Part shown: in pieces, positions 21,225-33,394 of the stretch
How positions within the stretch are numbered: position 1 is the first letter of the stretch
Layout: each line of letters opens with the position of its first letter
Source: Pyronema omphalodes
Taxonomy: Eukaryota > Ascomycota > Pezizomycetes > Pezizales > Pyronemataceae
Direction: 5' to 3'
DNA length: 64,000 nucleotides
Assembly (NCBI GenBank): GCA_024516155.1
Contig: JAJJXM010000002.1
Location: forward strand, 496,001-560,000
The notes under the pieces: model-generated
What the model saw: the letters and a program-made list of their open reading frames with translations, nothing else
The model's database searches: none
Told to the model about the DNA's origin: nothing
Position numbers and translations under genes: made by a program

Positions 21225-24200
21225 CCTGGGCAGCCTGTGCATATCCGATTTCTGCCTGTAGTTCCCGGTGGAGGTTGGTGAGGGCTGAGACGTATTCCGC
21301 CACCTCCGGGAATCCTCCTTCTATTTTTCCTAGGCTGGGTGCGAACCGCGGGTGATACCCATAATTCGCGAAAAAGGGGGTTACCTTTGTTGTCTCGGAT
21401 TGAGTGTTGTTATAGCAAAACTCCGCCATTGGGAGTAGCTTTTCCCAGTCGTCCTGCTGGTAATTGCAGTACGCCCGCAGGTACTGTTCGAGGGTGGCGT
21501 TCGTGCGTTCGGTCTGTCCGTCGGTCTCGGGGTGGAATGCGGTGCTGAGCTTCCTTGACGTCCCCATTGCCCCCATCACTCGCTTCCAAAACGTCGAGGT
21601 GAATAGAGACCCGCGGTCGGAGACGATATCGTTAGGAAGTCCGTGGGCCCTGACCACATGCCTCAGGAATCCATCCGCCAGTTCCTTCGGCCCCATCGTA
21701 TCTGCACAGCCCACGAAGTGAGCCATCTTCGTGAAACGATCCACAATTACCCATAGGGCGTTGTTTCCTCCTCTTGACGGCAGTCCAGTGATAAAATCCA
21801 TGGACACCGAATCCCACGGCCTCGATGGTGGCTGTAAGGGCTTCAGGAGCCCGAAAGGAGCGTGCCTAACTGGCTTAATCCTCTTGCAGGTATCGCAGTG
21901 GTCTACGTATCGGTTGACATATTGGCGTTGCTGAGGCCAATGATAATTCCTACTGATTAGCTCCAAGGTCCTCGCCCGCCCTGGGTGTCCCGCAACGAGT
22001 GCATCATGGTGGTCATGTAGGAGCCGTAGCCGCAACTCGTGGTCGTCTGGTACCCATATCAACCCCTCATACAGCGACAGCCCCTCTCGTTCTTCGCAAA
22101 GTCCCAATGCCACCTTCCGGTCTATCTTCTCCCCAGTTCGTAATTTCCTTAATATCTCCTGTATCTCCTGATCCTCCCTTGTTTTCTGTTGTATTTCTTT
22201 TAACAATTCCTCGTCGACCTGTATTTCCATGACCTCGGCAGAGTTGATCCAGAAGGTCTGCGGCGGCAAAAGAACTCGTTCCCTGTTCTGCCTGTGTTTC
22301 AGCTCCCCTTCCCAAGGAGAATCTCCTGATTCTCTCGATAGGATGTCGGGCTTTCCCGCCAGTTTGCCGGGTCGGTACGTTATTGCGAAGTCGTAATTCG
22401 CCAACATTTCTGCCCACCTTGCCTGCCGTAGGTTTAGGTCTTTTTTTGTAGTCCAATATTCCAAATTTTTATGGTCCGTCAATATAGTAATCTTGTGTCG
22501 AGTATTCTTGCAGTAGGTACCCCATTTATTTAGCCCTTCAACTATGGCGAGGAGTTCTTTATCGTGTATATCGTAATTTAATTGCGGGTCCTTCAGTTTG
22601 CGCGAGAAATATCCCAAGGGATGTAGGATGCCTTGGTCGTCCGGCTGCGAGCAGACTGCTCCGATGGCGTAATCCGACGCATCTGTCTCCAGGGTTAAGG
22701 GTTTTGTGGGGTCAAAATGTCGTAGGATAGGTTCAGAAATCATTGCCCGTTTCAGCTGTTCGAATGCTGATTTAGCCGCGTCGTCCCATTTCCATGTTAC
22801 ATCCTTCCTCGTCAGTTTTGTAAGAGGCGCCGTAATCTTGCTAAAATCCCGGATAAACCTCCTATAGAAGTTGGCGAACCCTATGAAACTCTGGATTCCC
22901 TTTACGTTTGTCGGTTCCCTCCATTCTGCCACTGCTCTTACCTTCTCCGGATCCATCCTTATCCCCGTTGGTGAGATGATATATCCCAAGCACTCCGTCT
23001 CCGTGGTGTGAAACTCGCATTTTGTGGCCTTGAGCCTCAACTTTACCTTATCCACCCGTTCCAAAACCTTTCTCACATGTTGTTGGTGTTGCTGCAGATC
23101 ATCCGAGTAGATGAGGATGTCGCCGAGGTATGCCAGACAGAAGATGTCTAGATAGTCGCTGAGGACCTCGTTCATCCACCTCTGAAAGGATGCTGGAGCG
23201 TTGGTAAGACCGAATGGCATGACCAAATATTCAAAAAGACCGTATTTCGTCCGAAAAGCGGTCTTCCATTCGTCCCCCTTTGCGATTCGCAGGTTATGAT
23301 AGGCGTCCCGTACGTCGAGTTTCGTGTATATCTTTGCGTTGGATAGTCGATCCAATGCTTCCCCTATCAACGGGAGAGGTGTTCTATCTTTCACTGTGAT
23401 CTCGTTAAGCCCCCGATAATCCACACAGAGTCTTAGTGTGCCATCCTTCTTTTTCACAAAATGAATCGGGGCCCCCGCCGGTGATGTCGAGCGGCGTATC
23501 CATCCCTTCTCCAGGCTCGTGTCCAAGTATTCTCTTAACGTTTTCAACCTTCCCTCGTCCAATGCTCGAAGGGGTTCGAATGGTGGAACCCCTCCCTTCA
23601 CCAACGGAATCCGATGGTCGTGATGGCGGTGTGGGGGTCGTCCCGACACTTCTTCCTTATCGAATACATGCAAGAAGTCGTGATATTCGACCGGAACAAT
23701 GTCACCAGCCGAACGCGGGGTCGGTTCCTGCTGTTTGGCTGAACCCTGGGATACGGGTTCCCGAACGGAGCCATACTGCTCATCCTGTAGCGATCCCATG
23801 GCGGCGTAAGCGATCCAGTCAAAGTTTCCTTCCGATTCCTCCTCATCTTCCCCATCTTCCTCGTTTCCATCGGCCTGCATTCGAAAAGGATCCTTTTCTG
23901 CACCATCCCGGATCCGTTTCCGCTCCTCCTTTATTTCTTCCCCTTCCTCGGGCTGCATTCGGAAAGGGTCGTTCTGTGCAGTTCCCCGGGTCCGTTTCCG
24001 TTCCTCCTTTTCTTCTTTCCCTTCGGGCTGCATTCGAAAAGGATCGTTTTGTGCAGCATCCCGGGACTCTTTCCATTCCTCCTTTTTCCCGTCCTTTTCC
24101 TCAGTCTGCATTCGAAAAGGATCGTTTTGTTCGCTACCTTCGATCTCTTTTCGTTCCTCCTCCTCCTGGTCCTTCTCGACCCTTATTTGAAGAGGATCAC

Positions 24201-25044
24201 CTTGTCCGTCTTCCCAGGTTCCTTGTGGCTCCTCTTCTTGTTCGTCCTTTCCCATGTCCTCCTCGAACTCCCTTCGAAGGAGATCATCTTGTGCCCCGAC
24301 TTGGACCCTTCCTTGTTGCTCCTCTTCCCCCTCTCTTTCCTGGTCCTTTCCGATCCTTCTTCGCCACGGCGCCGCTTCTTGTTCCTTTTTCCTCGTTCTA
24401 CTTCCCCAGGTTTCCTTCCTTCCTTCCCAACTTGCTTCGCATATTCTTTCTTCCCTGGCTGCGGCCTGCGCAGTGTCCAGTCGATATTGCTGAATAGCGT
24501 CGTTTTCCGTTACCGTGGTCGCGTGAGGTGAGGTCGAGGTCCCTAGGCATCTCTTAGCGCAACGCGCCGAGTCGAACGTAACTCTTCCCTCGTTCCAGTC
24601 GATACTGGGGTTGTGCGTTCGGAGCCATGGAAGTCCCACAATGATAGGTGAGTTTCCAATCGTGATACAATGCAGCCGAATATCCTCCTGATGGTTGTTG
24701 ATCTGTAATCTTACCATAGCTTCGTGGGTAACTGGTCCACTCGCTATCTCTCGTCCGTCCACTGCCAACACCCTTCGTGGGACGTCCTTCTTTTTCAACG
24801 GAATCCCCACCTTTTCCGCATATTCCTTATCGATGAAGTTCTCCGTCGCTCCACAGTCCACCATGGCCGTCGTGGTGTGTTCTCGATTATCTTTTCCTTT
24901 TATTACTACTTTCAATATGATCTTTTCATCTCGCCGGTATGGCCCTACGCTCGATATCATGTAGGCTGGTTCCGGATTGTCTGGTTCGGCGGAACTCTTC
25001 GTCCCCAGAAGTCCACCTTGTTTTTTTACTCCTGGGGATCCTCT
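21225..25044 (-). pseudogene. pol: Pol of element C (protease, acidic repeat linker, RT, RNase H, integrase core)
   Basis: The frame is long and uninterrupted up to the B insertion: protease D-C-G (AMVDCGATENF), then an unusual acidic linker with six copies of a DPFRMQ-type repeat (about 23870-24290), RT (FGLTNAPASF), RNase H, integrase HHCC (HHDALVAGHPG .. CDTCK) and D-D-E (MDFITGLP, VSDRGSLF, HPETDGQTERTN). The RT catalytic box reads YLGD instead of YLDD (Gly codon at 23122-23124), which should abolish polymerisation. This change, the split by B and the downstream TAG make the copy inactive. Pol is in the -1 frame to gag. Confidence 0.9.
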
Positions 25045-26113
25045 TTTCCCGCTCTTTCTTCGACTTGTTCCTCGTCGATGTTGGCTTCTGCCGCCCGGTA
25101 CATTCGTCGTTCCCCCATTGGTTTCTTGTGGGGGCATTTGGCGGCATAGTGGCCCGTTTTCCCGCAGTTGAAACACTCGTTGTTTTTTCGTCGTTTCTCT
25201 TCCTCGGTCCTATCCCTAGGCCTGCCCCTCCGAGTGGCATCCAGTTCCATCGGCTCGGGTTCCGAGAAGGTCGATCCCTGGTGGCCGTTCCTCGGATGGA
25301 AATTCTGGTACTGAGGTTCGAATCGGTTTCGCAGGGTCCGGACATTGAACAGCCGGTTGTCCAATGCAATTGCTTTGTTTGCGAAATCGATTATCTTCGT
25401 CGGACGGGTCTCGAGGATGGCGAGTTGCCTTTGTACGTCCACATGAAGTCCATCGCTGAACTGATCAATGTAGATTTCGTCGTTGTAACGCAGGTCCGCG
25501 ATGATTCTCTGGAACTCGGCCCAATACGCTGCGGCGGACCGATTTCCCTGACGGACATTTTTGAATTTCCTCCCCTCCGCGCTACTTCCCTTGAATCCGC
25601 CTCTCCAAATGCTCTCGAGACGGCAGTCTTGAATGCCTCCCAGGTGGTGTACGTGCTCCTCCCCCTCTCGATGGAGGGTTCAATCCATGACCACGCATTT
25701 CCCCGGCACCGCGAACTGGCGTAATTAACCTTTTTAATATCACTGTCGAACCTGTTCGGTTCACAGTTGAACTTCAGCTCGCACTGAGTTAGGAAAGCCC
25801 GAAGCTTCGTCCTCTCGCCGTGATAGAGTTCGGGATCCTCGACCTTGGGATTACTGGTTGGAGAGGGTCGATAGGTGAGTTGTTGGAACAGTTGTTGAAG
25901 CTGCTCCTGGGTCATCACGACCGAGGGTGGCGTCATACCGCTGGTTCCCTGTTGAGAGGCCATTATGGAGGCTATGTCCTCGGGGATCTGTGCTGGTCCC
26001 GGTGAATCCGGAGTCTGTGGGCGGGATCGGTGTTCGGGGGTTACTGGGCTCGCTGGACCGGTGGCTTCCCTTTCGATAACCTCGCTCAGCTCCTGCAATC
26101 GGAACGGATCCAC
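25026..26113 (-). pseudogene. gag: Gag of element C, frameshifted
   Basis: The N-terminal frame opens with D-P-F-R-L-Q-E at 26113; its first codon is GTG here, perhaps a mutated ATG, since no upstream in-frame ATG is left. It shows a Gag core (DPELYHGERTKLRAF, NAWSWIEP) to about 25610, where a one-base shift moves the frame. The second frame continues the Gag core (WAEFQRIIADL, LHVDVQRQLA) and ends with a CCHC knuckle CFNCGKTGHYAAKC and an acidic tail. The pol frame overlaps the end. The shift is probably a disabling indel, not programmed. Confidence 0.85.
25044..25050 (-). promoter_or_regulatory. Candidate -1 frameshift heptamer GGGAAAA, element C
   Basis: The gag frame reads GCG GGA AAA GAG GAT, five codons before the gag stop. 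A -1 slip gives AGA GGA TCC and continues into pol (RGSPGVKKQGG). Same heptamer and phase as in A, B and H. Confidence 0.65.
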
Positions 26114-26205
26114 GGTATTGGTTGTTTCTTATTTTTCTTAGTTGTGGTTGAAGCCCTTCCTGCTTCCTTAGTTGTATCGGGTGTCGTTCGGAGGACGCAA
26201 TCAAA

Positions 26206-26952
26206 TGTCAAAATCCGGCTACACACGGCCGACTGGCGATACAACCGTCGGATTGCTATGCAATCGGGTTCGGCTCTGGACTTCTAGGTGAGTTAGTCAC
26301 GGGCTCAGGCAGTACTTACCTTGTACACAGGATGTCCCTGCAGCGTTGCCTCTGATGGAATCGTCGGATGGGGATCTGGGTGGGGGGATAGGTGGGTATT
26401 CGGGATGGGTAAGTATGTTGGGATGGGCTGGGTTTGCGGTCACGGTTTAGATGATAGAACTGCAGTGTGTAGATAGGATTGTGTAAATAGATAATTGATT
26501 GCGTACTAGACTAATGAAATACAAATGTCCCCTTATATACCTTTGTCCCTGTGCTCATGTGATTTCCCAACTTATCTGACCCACAGATATTCCATCCATC
26601 ATGAGACACCCTTCGCTCCACCGTGACTCCCAAAACCTAACTAAAACACAATACAAACATAAACCAAAACATAATACAAAACATAACCAAAACATAATAC
26701 AAAACATAAGCAAAACACAATACAACACATAAGCAAAACATATTCCAAACCTCGAGGAAACCCTCCTCGTTCCACCCCGCACTTACCCCCTTGTCCCTCA
26801 CTTAACCCTAACTCCTCTCGCCTAGCCCTAGCTCCACCTCTTCGCTTAAACCCTAACTGTGACGTACGCCATCCCCAGCGTCACACCCACGAACCACAGC
26901 CCAGCTGTGGTTACAATCCCTCCCAGAAGCATATCCCTAGCGGTTCGTGACA
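26206..26952 (-). repeat. 5' LTR of element C
   Basis: 747 bp, paired with 11749-12495. The sense-strand TATA box is at 26532-26539 and the A-rich tandem array at about 26646-26740. The leader to its left (26114-26205) begins tttgattgcgtcct, shared with F. Confidence 0.95.
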
Positions 26953-29900
26953 GTCTTATTCGTATATTGCGTCCATCTAACATAACCAAGTCTCCCACTT
27001 GGTATTCTGGTGCCTCCTGTCATTTCTGGTCTGCATATTGTTTCATTCGTTCTTGTGTTTTCTGAAGGGTTGATTTGGCTCCTTCATGTATCGTATGCAT
27101 CCAGTGGGCGTAGGCTGTGCTGGCTGGGTTGCGCACAGCAGTTGCCGAAGGGTTGCTCGTATTTTGATAAAATCCGTAATTAGCATAAAAGGGTGAAAGT
27201 CTAGTTGCGCTGGTGACTGAGTTGTTGTAAGCGAACTCAGCCATGGGTAAGAGATCAGCCCAGTCGTCCATTTCATGGTTAACAAAAGAGCGGAGGTAAG
27301 CTTCAATTGTTTGATTAAGCCGTTCCATTTGTCCGTCTGTTTGTGGGTGGAAGGCTGTTGACATTCTTGGTTTTATTCCTAACGTTCTAAGAAATGCTTT
27401 CCAGGTGGTGCTTGTAAACCTGGAGTCCCTGTCCGACACAATGTCCTTGGGTAGGCCATGTAACTTCCATATTTCCTTTGCGAAGATCCTAACAAGGTCT
27501 GCAGTTGTCTTGCCGTCTTTCCGTAAAGGGATGAAGTGCGCCATTTTAGTAAATCGATCAACTATAACCCATAGTTGATCACACCTATTTGATTCCGGAA
27601 GGTCGGTAATAAAATCCATAGCAATAGATTGCCATGGGGCATATGTCAATTCCAAAGGTTGTAACATTCCATACTTAAGGTGCCTAGCCGTCTTGTCCTT
27701 CTGACATTCTAAACAGCGCTGTATATATTCAATAATGTTTTCATCCATCTTAGGCCACCAGAAGTTTCTCCTTATTAATTCGATTGTTTTGTCCTGACCA
27801 AAGTGCCCAGCAATTTTGGAGTCGTGCTCTGATTCAAGGACCATGTTGACCAAATCCTTTGGTACCCATAACTTCTCTTTCAGATAGATTATGCCATCTT
27901 CTATCGTTAGTGGATCTTTTATTCTTTTTGCAGCTCTCTGATAATTTTCGTCTAGTTCTCCAGCCTCTTTAACCATCATTCAAAATTCTTCAGACCATTT
28001 AATAGAAGGAATAGAATTGAGCCGTGCCGAAATAGCAATGAATGATCTACTTATTGCTGAAATAGAAGCAAAATGTTCTTTGTGAAGGACAGTCGTAATC
28101 GGCTGATCCTCACCTCCCCCCTTTTCAGGGCGGAACTCCGGACGCCTTGACAAAGCATCTGGCTTTCCATTCTTATTCCCAGGTCTGTAAAAAATCTTAA
28201 AGTCAATACCAGCAAGTCCTTGAGCCCATCTTGCTTGGCGACGATTGAGTACTTTTGTTGTGGTGAAGTACTCCAAATTTTCATGGTCGCTGAATACCTG
28301 AACTGTATGCATTGCTCCCTCCAAGTATCTTCTCCATATTTTAAATGGATCCACAATAGCTAAAAGCTCTTTATCATGGATTTCGTAGTTGATTTCTGCC
28401 AGAGTAAATTTCCTGGAGTGGAAAGCAATAGGGTGCAGCTTTCCGTCCTCTCCTTTCTGAGAAAGGACTGCGCCTAAGGCAAAGTCAGAAGCATCACTTT
28501 CAACAATGCAAACCTTTTTAGGGTCAAAATGACCCAATATTGGTGCCTTCGTAAACCTCTGCTTCAACTCATCAAATGCCGATTCCATGGCAACAGTCCA
28601 TTCCCACTTCTTTGGATCGCCCTTGGTTGATTCAGTAAGAGGACGACAAATTCTTGAGAAGTCATTTATGAATCGGCGATAGAAGTTTGCAAATCCAAGA
28701 AAGCCTTGTGTCTCTTTCAAGGATTTAGGAGGTTCCCAAACCAGGACGGTTCCCTTTTCGCTTATAATATACCCCAAAAATTCCACTTTGTTTGTCCCCC
28801 AAACACATTTTTCCGGAGATATTACCAGCCCATTTTCTTCCAGTCTTTTCAAGACTTCCTTAACCAATTTATCATGTTCCTCCTCTGCTTCCGCATAAAT
28901 AAGAACATCATCAATATAAGCAATTACGTCCTGATTCAACATGTCTCTAAAGATATGATTCATCATATCTTGGAATGTAGCCGGTGCGTTGCTTAGTCCG
29001 AACGGCATGACCAAAAATTCATAAAGCCCATACCTGCATCTGAAGGCAGTTTTCCACTCATCGCCTTCTTTGATCCTGATTAAATGATAGCCGTTCTTCA
29101 AATTCATTTTCGTGAAGAACTTGGCTCCTCTTACTCTGTCTTGCAATTCAGACATAAGAGGGAGGGGGTAGCGATTTGCTATGGTTATTTTATTAATCTC
29201 CCTATAATCCACACAAAGCCTTAAACCTCGCCCATGGGGTTTTGGCACAAAGTGAATTGGTGCTGCGGCAGGAGATTTGGATGGTCTAATCTTTCCTGTC
29301 GTAAGCATTTCCTTCAACCATTCCCTAAGTGTTTCCAGCTCGACTTCATTGAGTGCATAGACTGGTCCCCAAGGAGGAGTTTCCCCTTCCTTCAAGTCTA
29401 TTGCATGGTCGTAAGTCTTGTGTTCAGGAAGCTTGTCGGCTGCTTCCTTTGTCATCATGTTAATCCACTTACGGAATTTCTCAGGGACCTGTTGAAGTGC
29501 CTCTGATAATTCCTCCGTAGTGGCAACAGCTGAAATATGGCCTATAACTGAGGCCTCAGGGTGGTCGAGTACACGTTGGTCGACCTTAAGAGAAAATGTA
29601 CTGGCCTGCGCCTTAGTACAACTCTCGGTGCAACGTGGAGTTGTAAAGGAGATGTGTTTGCTATCTCCCCACATGTTGCATGGTTGGTGTTTTGCCATCC
29701 ACCAGTAAGGAAGGATGACATCGCAGTCGCTGTCAAGAGGGGCGACTTCAAAGGATTCGGCTGCAAAGTGTTGTTTATGTTGCAGCATGAAGGGTACCGT
29801 AAAGAATTCTCCAGCTCCGGCAACTACCTCATCATTGAAGTTGCGAATTTACAGAAGCTGGTCTCCCTTCACAGTAGGAATTTTGTAAGTTTGGACAAAA

Positions 29901-30185
29901 CCTTTGTCCAGTAAAGCTGAGGTGGAGCCTGTATCGAGTAGGACTCGCACCGTCCGAAATTTGTTCTTTGACCAATTCAACACCATGTTGATTATTGGCC
30001 TTTTTCCGTGATAAGGTGGAACCAAAGCTTCCATTTTCGTTCCTTTGGAAGAGGTTACTTTGTCGGTTCGTCGAAGTTTTGTCTTGGTCGACACCAAGCT
30101 GTCCAATATTTTCCTTTTTGTCCCACAGCAAATAGTATCTTCTGCGTCAGATATATATTCTTCCTCCTCAGGTGACGCAACCCTA
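26953..30185 (-). pseudogene. pol: Pol of element D, main part (protease to integrase), decayed
   Basis: Domain order: protease D-T-G (LLDTGSTSALLDKGF, near 29930), RT ([15 protein letters not shown]), RNase H, integrase HHCC (HDSKIAGHFGQ .. CLECQ), D-D-E (MDFITDLPESN, VSDRDSRF, HPQTDGQMERLN). Stops: TAA at 29849-29851 (CAA in E), a stop at about 27980 after KWSEEF, and TGA after YADQK near 27020. A short block after EKG in RT is deleted relative to E. The frame continues at 11379-11748 beyond C. The gag-pol linker (30107-30185) is open in the -1 frame here. Confidence 0.9.
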
Positions 30186-30192
30186 GAGGACC

Positions 30193-32372
30193 TTAAAAAT
30201 CCGACTCCTCATCATTTTGCTCAATCTCCCAAATCCTGGGCTGAGCATCTTCCATCATCTCATCCTCATCCTGCCGCACTGCTGCGGTCTTTGTCTTTTT
30301 TGTTTCCTTGGGCTTCTCCTGCCCCTTATTTCCATCATCATCATCGTCTCTCTTCCTCTTGCCAGAGGAAGCAACCTTTCCTTCTCCAGAGAGCTCTGTT
30401 CCTCCAACTGTCTTTTTAGTGTAACAGTCAAACATTTTGTGCCCAGATCGTCCGCATCTCGAACAGTCAGCCTTGTCCTTTTTATGTTTGTCGATTTCGC
30501 TCTGGGGAACATTGTTCAGAGCCTCCCTTCCCGATGCAAAAATGGACTTCTTGTCCTTCTTTCCAGTGAAACCCTTTTTCTCCTTCTTGTCCTTGAATTT
30601 ATCTTTGTGCTGCACTTCCTTAGGGCGCACAGTTTCCTTATGTTTCCCTTTATCCTTATGGCGGTCCTCCCGCACTTCCAAAGTCTTTTTCTTGTCACCC
30701 TTTAACTCCTCTTCCAAATTTTCCACAACATGAGCAGCTTCCTTAACTGCATCAATCATTCGTTCATCATCAGTTGGGATTCCCCCAAACCTTTGATATA
30801 CCACCTTTTTAATAGCAGGCGTCATAGCCTCCCAAATGACATTACTATACATCGGACCGATTGCTCCCACGTGCATATTTAGGTCCTCTAACTTTGTAAA
30901 ATAGTCGTCAATATCTCCATCATACTGGAGCTCCGTAATCCTCTTAACGTCCTCTGGGCTTCCCGCTTATCCTCAAACCTAGTTTCAATAGAGCTTGAGA
31001 AGGCTTGACATGTATCCTTGAGTCCTTGTCTTTGAATCGATTTTCGCTGTTCCTGGTGCCAACTTAACGCCTTGTGCGTAAGTAAGCTTCCAACCCATTT
31101 AACCTGATTGTCCTCATCCGGAAAGGCCTTGGCATATGTCGCGATGTAATCCTGCACCGACATCCACCAAGCCCTGAACAAGTTCTTATCTTTTCCAGAA
31201 AAATATGGAGGAGCCTTCATCTCAGGCATTTTCGGTCTCCTCGGCTCGTTAACCCCTGATTGCTGCAATTTTGCGACAAGTGACTCCAGGAATGCTTCCG
31301 TTGCATTCTTTGATTCCGGTTCCTTTTGTTTAGCCTTTTCTTTGCGCTCCTGGCGCTTCCTCTCCAAAGCTTTTCTAATATATGAATCATCTGAATCCTC
31401 GCTGTCCGTAGGATCAGCTGGGGGTGGTGGTGGTGGTGGAAGTCTTCCTCCAGGTGGCTTGCTGCCCCTGACACCATTTCTGCCATTGTTTGCAGGGGAT
31501 CCATTCTCTGATGGAGGCAAGGGGACCCCCGGTGCTCTGCCGAGTGAGGGAGGTTTGGGAGTCATCTCCTCATGCATAGCCTCAGTTAAAGACTTAGCAT
31601 TGAAATGCTCCTTCTTTTGGATCTTTGACATTACAAGGTCAATAACCTTGTTTACCAATTGCAATTTTTCTTCTTCCCTCTGTTCATAACAGTCCAGTAG
31701 GCGCCGCTGATGCATCTCTTCAGCCCTAGACAGAGCTGTGATCCGCCTATCCCTTTGCTTATCGTACTCCTTCCTAATGGCGTCCTGTGTATTCTTCTCA
31801 ATCGCCCATTCCTCCATTTCTTTGTTAATCTCGAGTTGTCTCTGGGCAAAGGCTTCGAGGATAGCATTCGTGGTTTGAATGCCGTGATTGAGCCTTTCAG
31901 CAGCGGCTTGGTTGGCTGCTTCTTTAGCCGTTGTGTCTGTGGCAAGATTGCCAATTGTCCTCCAAACTTGGCCGGCGAGGTCGTTGCTGGCCTGAACGAG
32001 TCGCGTCACGGTTTGTAGGTTGACCTCCTGGTCCAGGTCCCCTTTCTTCGCCAAGGTATCATAGGCCTTTTGCATACCCTGGGCCATTTCCTGATACAAC
32101 CCTTTCATCCGCCGTAACTCTTCATTCATGGCAGCCCCAGATCCGACTGCCTCAACCAATCTCTTAATGTCCTCCTCATTCGCATTCATCCTTTCCATCA
32201 TGAGAATAACCCATTCAGGGACTTCTCCCGAATGGAGGGTAGTTCCATAGTAGACGCTAGGCGCTCCAACAGAAGTAACTTCCTCCCAGGAGCGAGGGCA
32301 AGTAATACTGACGGTATTGCCCATAGCAGCATCAAGTCCGTCGTCGTGAGCGGTGATTCTTCGTGCGGACAT
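30193..32372 (-). pseudogene. gag: Gag of element D, frameshifted
   Basis: Starts MSARRITAHDDG. It has a long helical N-terminal half (EEMHQRRLLDCYEQREEE), a Pro-rich region, a Gag core (PYFSGKDKNLFRAWW, LSWHQEQRKSI) and, after a one-base shift near 30940, a Lys-rich segment with the CCHC knuckle CSRCGRSGHKMFDC and an acidic end (EIEQNDEESDF) then TAA. Apart from the shift the protein is complete, about 720 residues. The region 32373-32499 is leader. E has the same protein with a stop instead. Confidence 0.88.
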
Positions 32373-32499
32373 TCTTGATTGAGAGTATTAGTTTGTGGTT
32401 TCTTCGTGGAGGTTCTGTTGGTGTCGTCATGCCCTAGAAGAGGGTCTTCCGTATACGTGTCGAAAAGTAAACTTAGTAGCTTGACCCTTGAGTTTATAG

Positions 32500-33263
32500 T
32501 GTGAACCTGGGTATTGAGTTTTTCAATACAGAGGCTTCTTCGATCAGTTCGTCTTCGTAAGAGTGATATTCAACAAATTAGATTTTCCCAAGAGCTAGGA
32601 AGTAAACTAATCGACCACAGGCCGAATAAACTTAAGGGTCTCGTCCTGAGGTATTGGTGTAGAAAGGTAATCGTTGTAACAAGAGATCAAGTTGCTGATG
32701 CTGGAGGAGACGGTGGCAAGACTTAGGGTCTTTTATAGACTTTCGTCTACAAGTTCGCCCAGACTTCCCAAGGGAACCAACTTCCAAACTAAGCTTAGGA
32801 GATAAGACGTGAGTCAATTCTTTGACAAATCTGCTGATGGCTCGCATCATGCTTCATGCGCAATTATATTAATTGCTCACCTGCATGATGACCCTCGTGT
32901 CAGATTAATCCTTGACATTCCTTGTCGTGCTACCATACCTTCCAATCAGGTATTGGGGTTGAGCGCCTAGTGGAGGGTTACTCCACTTGAGCGCATAATG
33001 CAATGACTCCTCTGATAATGACCTGTGAGTCATATATCTTATGAGTCGTCTTGATCATAGATCTCCCTAGAGAATTTCGATTGCGAGTGAAGGAATCTGA
33101 CATCATAAGGCAGACTATGCCTTACCGGAGCGCACTGCCCCGTCACATTCCTGTGTGATGTCATATAGCCCCACCTGCGCGCACTTGCGCGCAGCCACAC
33201 CCTGGTGTGTACGCAAACGCCGTCTTATCTTGCAGTTGGTAGTCATTGGCCTAAGGTCGCGTC
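32500..33263 (-). repeat. Right (5') LTR of element D, interrupted by LINE G
   Basis: Starts TGTGAACCTGG at 32500. The TATA box (minus TATAAAAG) is at 32730-32737. It stops matching the family after aaggtcgcgtc at 33263, where LINE G begins. The rest should lie beyond the window. It contains the intact LINE target (aagtaaactaat near 32599). Confidence 0.9.
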
Positions 33264-33394
33264 TCACAAACACTTCGGCGGTAAATCAACGCCAACTTTC
33301 TCGCTTAAGTTTCCTGATTAGGAAATCGCAAAGAATTCTCACGGCCTCACCGCCCCACCCACCCACGGCCCTGGCCTCACCACGGCCCTCTGGC

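Larger units (their letters stand above)
11749..26952 (-). mobile_element. Ty3/gypsy chromovirus C, split by element B
   Basis: This is a complete element with LTRs at 11749-12495 and 26206-26952 (both 747 bp, about six differences seen by eye), flanked by GTCTT (11744-11748 and 26953-26957). Gene order on the minus strand is gag, pol, then a third ORF. B is inserted in the integrase C-terminus. C itself sits in pol of D. Related to F by leader, ORF3 and LTR ends. Confidence 0.96.

Noticed and set aside
23436..24497. Plus-strand 353-codon open frame with repeats
   Set aside because: It is the antisense of the C Pol repeat linker and RT. The Pol strand has clear motifs; the antisense has none.
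25021..25032. A_AAA_AAC slippery heptamer near the C gag stop
   Set aside because: It lies after the TAA in the gag frame, so ribosomes would stop first. The GGGAAAA site upstream is better placed.
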